Source of the DNA: an uncultured Clostridia bacterium
GTDB lineage: Bacteria; Bacillota; Clostridia; Lachnospirales; Anaerotignaceae
Assembly: GCA_910587195.1 (NCBI GenBank)
Contig: CAJUKL010000059.1
Location: 1 to 11,161 of the forward strand
DNA length: 11,161 bases
Direction: 5' to 3'
In this document: piece by piece, positions 1 through 5,575 of the stretch
Position numbering within the stretch: the stretch's first letter is position 1
Layout of the letters: the number at the start of each line of letters is the position of its first letter
Program-made: the position numbers and the translations under genes
Notes under the pieces: generated by a model
Databases searched by the model: none
Told to the model about the DNA's origin: nothing
Seen by the model: only the letters and a program-made list of their open reading frames with translations

Positions 1-1090
1 GCTGTCCAAATTTCACAGGATAAATTTCCATCCACCAAAAACGCTCTGGCTGATTTCTTTTGATTTGCCGTAAACGGTCTACTACACCGCCACCCACACC
101 ACCATCATCTATTTTAATAGGAATTGATTCCGTGTAAGAATAACGCTTCATAAGTTCTTCTCCTAACAATACAATATCATCTGCGGTTTTCATGGTATCC
201 TGTCCACGCCTTTTTTTATAAAATGTGACTTTTTCATTTACCTTGTATCCAATTACTGTTTTGTCATCTCCAAAACGGGCAATATCGGCACCAATATGCA
301 GTAAAGTAGGCTGTTGAGGAATGGAATATTCTGTCATAATGGAATGTTCTACCAAAGAAAGTGGAATAAAAATGTCTTCTTCCTGTAAAGGAAATTCCCC
401 TGCAACACGTACCCGAAAAACGTCGCTGTTCTCTCCATACATACGAATAATGGTTTGTACAAAATCCTGTGAAACTCTGCTGCTATTTCTGCCGTCAATA
501 TGAAAGGTGGCATAGCTTGCTCTGTTTTTATGGTGACTGTCATAGAAAAAACCAGATAGCTGGGTCGGATTTCCGCACATCAAAAGCCTTGCACCTGATG
601 TAGAAAGCGCACCGAGCACCGGCTCAAAAATCTTATCATCTACACCACTTGCTTCATCAATAATATACAATACTTCCTCTGCATGAAATCCTTGTAAGGC
701 ATCCGGCTTGCTTGCAGTTCTTGCCACAGCAAACCATTCTTCTGGGTAGCCCTTGATATAAACTTTTTCCTTTGTCCAAATCAAATCTTTTTGCAAAATA
801 GGATTATTTCGTATCCACTTGCTAATTTCAGCCCAAAGAATATCAAATAATTGGTGTTGTGTGGGTGCTGTGCATGGAATTTTTGGGAAAGGTCTTGTTA
901 ATAAAAACCAAATCACAACCCAAGCTTCTACAGTGCTTTTTCCGACACCGTGCCCGCTTCTGACCGTAGTAAGCTGATTTTTTGCCACACTTTCCAATAT
1001 TTTTGCCTGTTCTTTGTCCGGCGTTGCTTGGATAATGTCCTTAACAAAAGCGGTTGGATGGTCTGCATAATAAAGAATTGCTTGCTTCAT
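1..1090 (-). CDS. terL: Terminase large subunit (5' 363 codons; 3' end outside window)
   Basis: ATP-driven DNA packaging motor and headful/cos nuclease that docks on the portal. The translated frame, open from the ATG at 1088-1090 to the window edge, shows Walker A GHGVGKS (residues 46-52), Walker B VLYIIDE (140-146), a coupling motif CGNPT (172-176) and the start of an RNase H-like nuclease domain: GADIARFGDDK (268-278, first catalytic Asp likely D269) and a second acidic patch IDDGGVGGG (327-335). These are the standard TerL signatures. The last catalytic acidic residues lie beyond base 1. The start is supported by AGGAG at 1100-1104, embedded in the last codons of terS, 9 bases upstream. 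The 4-base gap to terS indicates coupled translation. The frame is intact throughout the visible part. Identification is firm; the packaging type (cos or pac) cannot be read from this fragment. Confidence 0.95.
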   Translation of the reverse strand, partial: MKQAILYYADHPTAFVKDIIQATPDKEQAKILESVAKNQLTTVRSGHGVGKSTVEAWVVIWFLLTRPFPKIPCTAPTQHQLFDILWAEISKWIRNNPILQKDLIWTKEKVYIKGYPEEWFAVARTASKPDALQGFHAEEVLYIIDEASGVDDKIFEPVLGALSTSGARLLMCGNPTQLSGFFYDSHHKNRASYATFHIDGRNSSRVSQDFVQTIIRMYGENSDVFRVRVAGEFPLQEEDIFIPLSLVEHSIMTEYSIPQQPTLLHIGADIARFGDDKTVIGYKVNEKVTFYKKRRGQDTMKTADDIVLLGEELMKRYSYTESIPIKIDDGGVGGGVVDRLRQIKRNQPERFWWMEIYPVKFGQ

Positions 1091-1094
1091 GGCT

Positions 1095-1793
1095 TTATTC
1101 TCCTGTTCTTTGCTTGTACGCTTCTATAATGATGTCTGCAATGGCTGTTGTTTCCTGCTCGGATTGTTCTTTTTCTTTTATCTCTCCAAATTTAAAAAGC
1201 ACCTCTAAACATTTCATTTTTTGTTTTTTTGCCTTTTCGATTTCATTATTGTACTTTAGTATCAATTCATGAACAGCAACCGTATTTGTTGCAACTTCTT
1301 CTTCTGTAAAATCACTTGTAGCATCTCTTTCTAATCCTTTTGTAGTCGTTTTTTTCTTGCTCACACCAGATAGTACTAATCCACCGTTTTTTTCTTCCAA
1401 TTCCTTTATTTTTCGCATAAATTTCAATATCTGCAAGTCACAAAAACGAATCATTTTTTTACATTCTTCTACTTCATCAATTTCTTGTTGTAAAAAAAGT
1501 TCCTGTTCTTCTTGAGATAAAAATTCAAACAGTATTTTTTCATAAATCCCATGCTTCAGATGATTTTTATTACCCTTTGGGGCACCGCCTTTTTTCTCTA
1601 AAAGTTGCAACTTTTTTGCTGTTGTGGTTGCAACTTTTTTCTCTCCGGTTGCAACTTTTTTTGTTTCATTTTTCTTCCAATAGCGTACCGCCCAAGACTT
1701 TACCGTACTTAAAGAAATGCCGTATTTATCAGCAATTTCTTGATATTTCATTCCCTTTTTCCAGTCCTCAAAAGCCTGCTGTTTTTTGTCCAC
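1095..1793 (-). CDS. terS: Terminase small subunit
   Basis: DNA-recognition subunit of the packaging machine, 232 residues. Residues 16-38 form a helix-turn-helix (YQEIADKYGISLSTVKSW), followed by a Lys/Thr-rich linker (about 42-66). The motif GAPKGNKNHLKHG (70-82) is, from family knowledge, characteristic of PBSX/Firmicute phage small terminases. A Glu/Lys-rich coiled-coil stretch (about 95-140) is probably the oligomerisation region. The start is GTG at 1791-1793, preceded by GGTGGTGA with a 7-base spacer; no better in-frame start exists upstream. The large subunit follows 4 bases after the stop, which confirms the role. The linker is odd: it carries repeated KKVAT units encoded by a palindromic 14-base repeat (see the repeat entry). 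An intrinsic terminator lies about 40 bases upstream with no room for a promoter, so expression must come from read-through. Confidence 0.9.
   Translation of the reverse strand: MDKKQQAFEDWKKGMKYQEIADKYGISLSTVKSWAVRYWKKNETKKVATGEKKVATTTAKKLQLLEKKGGAPKGNKNHLKHGIYEKILFEFLSQEEQELFLQQEIDEVEECKKMIRFCDLQILKFMRKIKELEEKNGGLVLSGVSKKKTTTKGLERDATSDFTEEEVATNTVAVHELILKYNNEIEKAKKQKMKCLEVLFKFGEIKEKEQSEQETTAIADIIIEAYKQRTGE
1288..1661. repeat. Four GTTGCAACTT repeats inside terS (candidate packaging site)
   Basis: The sequence GTTGCAACTTTTTT occurs at 1604-1617, 1627-1640 and 1648-1661, with start-to-start spacings of 23 and 21 bases, about two helical turns. A fourth copy, GTTGCAACTTCTT, is at 1288-1300. 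The core GTTGCAAC is a perfect palindrome, and I did not find it elsewhere in the window. Two of the clustered copies and the distant copy encode (K/E)VAT, but the copy at 1604 is read in another frame (KKLQL). The DNA sequence rather than the peptide is therefore conserved. Many phages place the terminase recognition (pac) site inside terS, so this is a reasonable candidate. That function is inference. Confidence 0.5.
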
Positions 1794-1832
1794 TACACTC
1801 TCACCACCCCCTTAGGTTGAATTTGAAAAATT

Positions 1833-1861
1833 AAAAAAGGCACTCTTTCGAGCACCTTTTT
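1833..1861 (-). terminator. Intrinsic terminator after the GGCT-like gene
   Basis: On the minus strand, AAAGGTGCTC pairs with GAGTGCCTTT across a GAAA tetraloop: a 10-bp stem with two G-U wobbles, followed by a run of six T. It begins a few bases after the stop codon at 1866-1868 and ends the amidoligase/GGCT cassette. Because its A-rich side mirrors the T-run it could also work weakly on the plus strand. The terS ribosome binding site follows about 25 bases later, so some read-through is required for terminase expression. Confidence 0.8.
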
Positions 1862-1865
1862 CCTT

Positions 1866-2321
1866 TCAAAATTTACTTCTTTCTATTGCCCTTTTTAAAA
1901 CCGTTGTATCAAATCCAAAGTATAAATAACCCTCTGTACAAACATCCATATATCGTTTGCTTGGTAATCCTTTTGGTCTATCTTCATGCATAATATAAAC
2001 ATAACACTTTTGATTTTTTATTTTTGCTGTTTGTATTTCTTTTATAGGTAACTCCATATCCATTTTGTAATAAAATGTAGGAAATCCTTCATAAATATCA
2101 AGTGCTGTTTCATCTTCTTTTGTCGTTTCCCATATTGCAACAGGGACGCTTTCTCCCTCTTTTGGTTCAATGGTAAGATAATACCCTGTTTTGCTTCCTT
2201 TAAAAAGCAATTCATAATTTTGAATTATTGATGTTCCTACAATACGTGCAGAAGGACATCGCCTTTTCATTTGTTTTACATTTAAGTTACTACCATAGGC
2301 AATATAATATCTTTTTTTCAC
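1866..2321 (-). CDS. Gamma-glutamylcyclotransferase-like (GGCT/AIG2) protein
   Basis: A 151-residue cytosolic protein of the GGCT/AIG2 fold. The visible signatures are the substrate-binding loop YGSN at residues 9-12 and the likely catalytic Glu in DIYEGFP (E78). The length is normal for the family. Family enzymes release 5-oxoproline from gamma-glutamyl amides, or act on related gamma-glutamyl amines. Its neighbour 101 bases upstream encodes a glutamine-synthetase-fold amidoligase. Published comparative genomics (Iyer and colleagues' amidoligase survey) describes such pairing, where one enzyme makes and the other breaks a gamma-glutamyl bond. The substrate here is unknown. The start is a GTG (2319-2321) with GGAAAGGA about 11 bases upstream; there is no in-frame ATG nearby. 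A strong terminator follows directly. Confidence 0.85.
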   Translation of the reverse strand: MKKRYYIAYGSNLNVKQMKRRCPSARIVGTSIIQNYELLFKGSKTGYYLTIEPKEGESVPVAIWETTKEDETALDIYEGFPTFYYKMDMELPIKEIQTAKIKNQKCYVYIMHEDRPKGLPSKRYMDVCTEGYLYFGFDTTVLKRAIERSKF

Positions 2322-2340
2322 AATAACATCTATCCTTTCC

Positions 2341-2412
2341 GAAGGAAGTATCCTTCTACCACATTAAGACCGCTTTAGCGGTCAAATATAATGTGACAGG
2401 AGGCTAACTCCT
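2341..2412 (-). other. Three consecutive hairpins between amidoligase and GGCT genes
   Basis: In the 101-base gap the minus-strand transcript can form three stem-loops. The first is AGGAG/CTCCT around a 5-base loop (2398-2412). The second is a long stem in which CACATTA/TAATGTG (2360-2366, 2389-2395) encloses a perfect GACCGC/GCGGTC hairpin with a 4-base loop (2368-2383). The third is GAAGGA/TCCTTC with a 4-base loop (2341-2356), which ends just before the GGAAAGGA ribosome binding site of the GGCT-like gene. None is followed by a T-run, so these are not intrinsic terminators. They may set relative expression, stabilise the mRNA or act as a processing site; no known riboswitch class was recognised. 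Confidence 0.5.
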
Positions 2413-2422
2413 TCTTCTGTTT

Positions 2423-3370
2423 TTATGCTGCTCTGCCGTTTCTAAAAGCGGTATCTCCTGCTAATCTTTTGGTAAGTATTTCTCTTGCTGTTTTGAATTC
2501 TTCCCCTATAAAACCCAATCGAAGTAACCAAGTTCTCATAGCATATTTGGGATTTTCATTTTGTTGTGGTTTTGGGTTTGCACTTTTTAATGTTTTTGCC
2601 ATTTGGCTTAGTGCTAAACAAAGCTGAATGTAACTTTTTAATTGTCCTGCATGAAGCCCATTTTGTTTTCCATTCGCTGGTGCATCAAATTGAAATAGTC
2701 TAAATTCAATCGTTCCCTTTGTAAATGTTGCATGGTAATTGAGCATATGATATCTGCTGTTATTGTAATGCTGATTTCTGCCATATCTTGCATTGTTTGC
2801 ATCATACCAAATATCTGCAAACTCTGTCATTGTTTTCGGTTTTATTTTATTTATTTTTTCTACAAATACAGGAGAAACTGTTTTACAATATGTATTTATT
2901 CTGTTGTTGTCAATGTTGAGTGCATCAATTAACAATCTTTCATGGCTTGCCATAATATTGGTTAAATTTCTAAGTGTTTGTGCTGTGTGCCCTTGTGCCC
3001 CTATGTGACAATGAATTCCGCAGCCTCTTGTGGCATCGCTTTTTGCTCCAGCCCTTCTTAATTTTCTAATTAATTCTTGTAATGTTTCTATATCTTCATA
3101 TTGTAATATTGGTGTGACCAGTTCACATTTTTCTTCTTCCTTTCCTGCAATACTACTATCTTTTTGAAATTTCCATTCTCTTCCTTTATTATCCCAAGCT
3201 GACCAGGTACTGTAACCATTTTTATCTGCTGTGTTTTTATAATGATTTGTTTCAAAAAATTTTGCTGCAACACTTGCTGCTTTTTCTCTTGTAATGTGAT
3301 TCATTTCTACTTCAACACCTATCGTTTGCTTTTTCATTTCTTCCACTTGTTTTTTCATTTTCTCGTTCAT
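2423..3370 (-). CDS. Phage amidoligase (glutamine-synthetase-fold COOH-NH2 ligase)
   Basis: A 315-residue putative amidoligase of the COOH-NH2 ligase family (Pfam amidoligase_2-like), predicted to form an amide/isopeptide bond using ATP. Motifs in order: the first metal-binding strand GVEVEM (residues 18-23), KFQKDSSI (67-74), CELVTPIL (82-89), the His-rich GIHCHIG (118-124), RYHMLNYHATF (206-216) and GTIEFRLF (219-226). All elements expected for the GS-like active site are present, so it is probably active. The substrate is not evident; the family has been proposed to make gamma-glutamyl-linked peptides or modify proteins or cell surfaces. The ATG at 3368-3370 has only a modest site (AAAGGTTGG). 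A candidate extended -10 promoter lies about 50 bases upstream, and a GGCT-like partner follows. It sits as an insert between methyltransferase and terminase, so it is probably accessory. Confidence 0.85.
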   Translation of the reverse strand: MNEKMKKQVEEMKKQTIGVEVEMNHITREKAASVAAKFFETNHYKNTADKNGYSTWSAWDNKGREWKFQKDSSIAGKEEEKCELVTPILQYEDIETLQELIRKLRRAGAKSDATRGCGIHCHIGAQGHTAQTLRNLTNIMASHERLLIDALNIDNNRINTYCKTVSPVFVEKINKIKPKTMTEFADIWYDANNARYGRNQHYNNSRYHMLNYHATFTKGTIEFRLFQFDAPANGKQNGLHAGQLKSYIQLCLALSQMAKTLKSANPKPQQNENPKYAMRTWLLRLGFIGEEFKTAREILTKRLAGDTAFRNGRAA

Positions 3371-3418
3371 ATACTATACCAACCTTTCGTTTTTGTGTAT
3401 TTCCTTTTTGCAGTACAC

Positions 3419-3447
3419 ATATTACCATTTCTTTAGTGGTATAGCAA
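3419..3447 (-). promoter_or_regulatory. Candidate sigma-A promoter for the amidoligase cassette
   Basis: On the minus strand, TTGCTA (3442-3447) and TAATAT (3419-3424) are separated by exactly 17 bases, with TG one base before the -10 (extended -10). Each hexamer matches consensus at 4 of 6 positions. An inverted repeat, ATACCA/TGGTAA (3422-3427 and 3437-3442), lies across the spacer and would be a natural operator. The 166-base gap between the methyltransferase stop and the amidoligase start holds no ORF. Upstream within it are two further small inverted repeats, including TTGTGC/GCACAA, with no evident function. Confidence 0.45.
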
Positions 3448-3536
3448 GAGATATACTACACAATTATATTACAGTTTATTGTGTATCATTTGTGCTTTAT
3501 ACAGCTCTATTTATAATAGAAATGCACAATACTATT

Positions 3537-4778
3537 TTATGTATTTTGTCTATTTATCTCATCAAATGAAATATTTACTCCCTCTCGTATTACAGATACC
3601 TTTTGAGAACTACCAATCTGTTCTATATACCTTTTTACAATAACATCACAATATTTTTCGTCTAATTCTATACTATAACAAATGCGATTGGTTTGTTCAC
3701 AGGCAATTAGCGTGGAACCACTCCCTCCAAAGGGGTCAAGTACAATGCAATTTGACATACTCGAATTTTTAATGGTATACGCAATCAATGGCACAGGTTT
3801 CATTGTTGGGTGGTCATCACTTTTGTTTGGTTTATCAAATTCCCATATTGTTGTTTGTTTTCTGTCAGAATACCATTGATGTTTGCCGTTCTTTTTCCAG
3901 CCGAATAAGCAAGGCTCATGCTGCCATTGATAAGGACTCCTGCCAAATACTAAACTCTGCTTTTTCCAGATACATGTTTGTGAGAGATAGAAACCAGCAT
4001 CTGCAAAGGCTTTCCTAAAGTTTAATCCTTCTGTATCTGCATGAAATACATAAATACTTGCATCATTTTCCATTGCTTCTTTCATATTTAAAAATGCAGA
4101 AAGTAGAAATTGATAGAACTGATTACTATCCATATTATCATTTTTGATTTTCCCTGCATTGGCTTCATAGTTAACATTATAAGGAGGGTCTGTTACTACT
4201 AAATTTGCTTTTTTCCCATTCATCAAAATAGGATACGTTTCTTCTTTTGTACTATCACCACAAATAAGACGATGATTTCCAAGTAGCCATAAATCGCCCT
4301 TTTTTGTTATGATTGGTTTTGACAATTCTCCGCTAATGTCAAAGTCATCTTCTTGTACTTCTTCTTCTGTATCAAATAAATCAGCAATTTCTTGTTCTTC
4401 AAATCCTGTCAAATCTATATCAAATGCTTCTGACTGTAATGCTTCAATTTCTATTTTTAAAAGTTCCTCGTCCCACCCTGCATCCATTGCCATACGATTA
4501 TCTGCAATAATATATGCTCTTTTTTGTGCTGGTGTAAGATACTCTACAAAAACACAAGGTACTTCTGTGATATTTTCTTGTTTTGCTGCCTCTATTCTGC
4601 CATGTCCTGCTATTACATTATATTCATTATCTATAATCACAGGATTAATAAATCCAAACTCTCTCAATGAAGAACGTAGTTTTGTAATTTGCTCTTTAGA
4701 ATGTGTTCTCGCATTATTAATATAAGGAATTAACTTTGAAATCTCTACAAGCTGCATTTGCGTTGTTGTTTTTCCCAT
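3537..4778 (-). CDS. ParB-domain DNA adenine methyltransferase (N6, beta class)
   Basis: A 413-residue fusion. Residues 10-105 are a ParB/Srx-like nuclease-fold domain with the signature AGHGR (57-61) and a following helical segment (YLTPAQKRAYIIADNR). Residues 160-390 are an AdoMet-dependent DNA methyltransferase with catalytic motif IV DPPYNV (197-202), then HPTMKP (323-328), then the AdoMet-binding motif LDPFGGSGST (347-356). The order IV before I marks the beta class, and DPPY favours N6-adenine over N4-cytosine. No restriction endonuclease partner is adjacent, so it is an orphan phage methylase, expected to protect phage DNA from host restriction or mark it for packaging or regulation. 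The target site cannot be predicted. The ATG has AAGAAGGTG about 8 bases upstream and overlaps the stop of a possible small ORF (TAATG). Confidence 0.93.
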   Translation of the reverse strand: MGKTTTQMQLVEISKLIPYINNARTHSKEQITKLRSSLREFGFINPVIIDNEYNVIAGHGRIEAAKQENITEVPCVFVEYLTPAQKRAYIIADNRMAMDAGWDEELLKIEIEALQSEAFDIDLTGFEEQEIADLFDTEEEVQEDDFDISGELSKPIITKKGDLWLLGNHRLICGDSTKEETYPILMNGKKANLVVTDPPYNVNYEANAGKIKNDNMDSNQFYQFLLSAFLNMKEAMENDASIYVFHADTEGLNFRKAFADAGFYLSQTCIWKKQSLVFGRSPYQWQHEPCLFGWKKNGKHQWYSDRKQTTIWEFDKPNKSDDHPTMKPVPLIAYTIKNSSMSNCIVLDPFGGSGSTLIACEQTNRICYSIELDEKYCDVIVKRYIEQIGSSQKVSVIREGVNISFDEINRQNT

Positions 4779-4948
4779 TATTTTACACCTTCTTTATCAT
4801 TATTTTCTATAAAAAAAGAACAGTCATAGTAAACTGCTCTTTTTGAAAAACTTAGAGGCTTTTGATAAATCTTTATGCTATTATCATAACACATTTTTTC
4901 ATTAAAAAAGTCCCAACTTTGTCTCAATTTGTTGCGTTTTTGTTTCAT
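4778..4948 (-). CDS. Possible 56-residue small protein overlapping the methyltransferase start
   Basis: The frame runs from ATG at 4946-4948 to TAA at 4778-4780. The stop shares one base with the methyltransferase start (TAATG), the arrangement of translationally coupled phage genes. The peptide starts MKQKRNKLRQ and contains FSKRAVYYDC; it is basic and hydrophilic with no recognised domain. It lies in the same frame as the regulator gene just upstream, directly after that gene's TGA, so read-through would extend the regulator by about 59 residues. Against coding: no clear ribosome binding site, the first ten codons are made of a DNA repeat, and the middle contains a textbook intrinsic terminator. 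Treat as doubtful. Confidence 0.3.
   Translation of the reverse strand: MKQKRNKLRQSWDFFNEKMCYDNSIKIYQKPLSFSKRAVYYDCSFFIENNDKEGVK
4811..4844 (-). terminator. Intrinsic terminator after the sigma-like regulator
   Basis: Minus-strand AAAAAGAGCAGT (4833-4844) pairs with ACTGTTCTTTTT (4813-4824), a 12-bp stem with one G-U pair and an 8-base loop, running into a T-tract of seven. The complementary A/T flanks make it potentially bidirectional. It lies about 110 bases past the regulator stop and only 33 bases before the methyltransferase start, inside the doubtful 56-codon ORF. No promoter fits between it and the methyltransferase gene. Confidence 0.7.
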
Positions 4949-4957
4949 TTTGTTTCA
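4910..4957 (-). repeat. Helically phased direct repeats (GRRAC-AAA, ~10.5-base period)
   Basis: On the minus strand five units, GAAAC, GAAAC, GCAAC, GAGAC and GGGAC, start at 4956, 4946, 4935, 4925 and 4914. The spacings are 10, 11, 10 and 11 bases, one B-DNA turn each, and the first four units are followed by A-rich linkers. The array begins at the stop codon of the regulator gene and extends 40 bases downstream. Such phasing places every unit on the same face of the helix, so it could be a cooperative protein-binding site or an A-tract bend. Function is unknown. Confidence 0.45.
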
Positions 4958-5497
4958 CGTTTTTTCAAACGCTCCATCATATTCCATTATTTTGTAAAGC
5001 CATTTGTATATTTCATAAAAACTACGGCATACCGTTGACTTTGATAAATGCAGCAAAAATGCAATTTCCGTTACACTTTTTTTATTTTGAAACTTATATT
5101 GTAAAAGTTTCCTATTTTCTTCACTCAAAAAATGAATATAAAATTCTGTTTTTTTGCGTTCATCTTCCTGCTTTGCAATTTTTATTTTTAAATCTAATAT
5201 TTTTTCTTGTGTTTCTTCATAATTCCTGTCTAGCCTGTCATAAATCGCTTCAATATTTCGTTCTATAGGACTTTGTGCGATTTTTCCGCTTTTGTTGCCA
5301 ACGCTACTATAATTTACACCCTGTAAATCTGTACATAAGGGAGCAGGCAGCAAGGGACTATTTCTATCTTTTTCAATCTCCTGTAAACGCTTTGTCAAAC
5401 GTTCCAGCTCTTTTTGATTCCATGCGAGTACTTTTTCATTGTAATAGTATTGCTCTATTTTTTCTTTTACGGCTTCCATTTCTTTTTTGTTTATCAA
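4955..5497 (-). CDS. Sigma-70 region 4-like HTH late-gene regulator (DUF1492/ArpU/RinA-like)
   Basis: A 180-residue cytosolic protein. Residues 8-45 and 85-120 are strongly predicted coiled-coil/helical (Glu/Lys-rich), separated by a loop. Residues 120-168 form a sigma region 4-type helix-turn-helix (SVTEIAFLLHLSKSTVCRSF) preceded by LSEENRKLLQYKF. Small proteins of this build sit just before terminase in many Firmicute phages and activate late (packaging/structural) transcription; that role is inferred from context and build. The start is TTG at 5495-5497 with the ribosome binding site GGGGGCGG about 5 bases away; the in-frame ATG six codons later has none. The ribosome binding site lies in an inverted-repeat arm that can hide it, so translation may be regulated. 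It is followed by phased repeats and a terminator. Confidence 0.7.
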   Translation of the reverse strand: MINKKEMEAVKEKIEQYYYNEKVLAWNQKELERLTKRLQEIEKDRNSPLLPAPLCTDLQGVNYSSVGNKSGKIAQSPIERNIEAIYDRLDRNYEETQEKILDLKIKIAKQEDERKKTEFYIHFLSEENRKLLQYKFQNKKSVTEIAFLLHLSKSTVCRSFYEIYKWLYKIMEYDGAFEKT

Positions 5498-5498
5498 A

Positions 5499-5568
5499 GC
5501 TTCCGCCCCCTATTGTTTATTGACATATCCTATGATATACTTTTATTAGGGACTAGGAGGGCGGAAGC
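5499..5568 (-). promoter_or_regulatory. Long inverted repeat sequestering the regulator's ribosome binding site
   Basis: GCTTCCGCCCCCTA (5499-5512) is the inverse of TAGGAGGGCGGAAGC (5554-5568) apart from one indel, with a 41-base loop. In the minus-strand transcript the downstream arm is the ribosome binding site immediately before the TTG start at 5497, so the folded form would block initiation. The upstream arm can instead fold on itself (GGGC-TTCC-GCCC), freeing the site: two exclusive structures. The loop carries a second inverted repeat, ATATC-CTAT-GATAT (5525-5538), a possible operator. The element fills the gap after the pentapeptide gene stop at 5576. Confidence 0.5.
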
Positions 5569-5575
5569 CCTTTTT

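Noticed and set aside
1577..1834. Plus-strand reading frame antisense to terS
   Set aside because: Phe/Leu/Ser-rich translation of an antisense Lys/Glu-coding strand; no supporting signals.
4309..4725. Plus-strand reading frame of 138 codons inside the methyltransferase gene
   Set aside because: Antisense shadow: Ser-rich, no ribosome binding site, no domain, and it lies fully within a well-supported gene.
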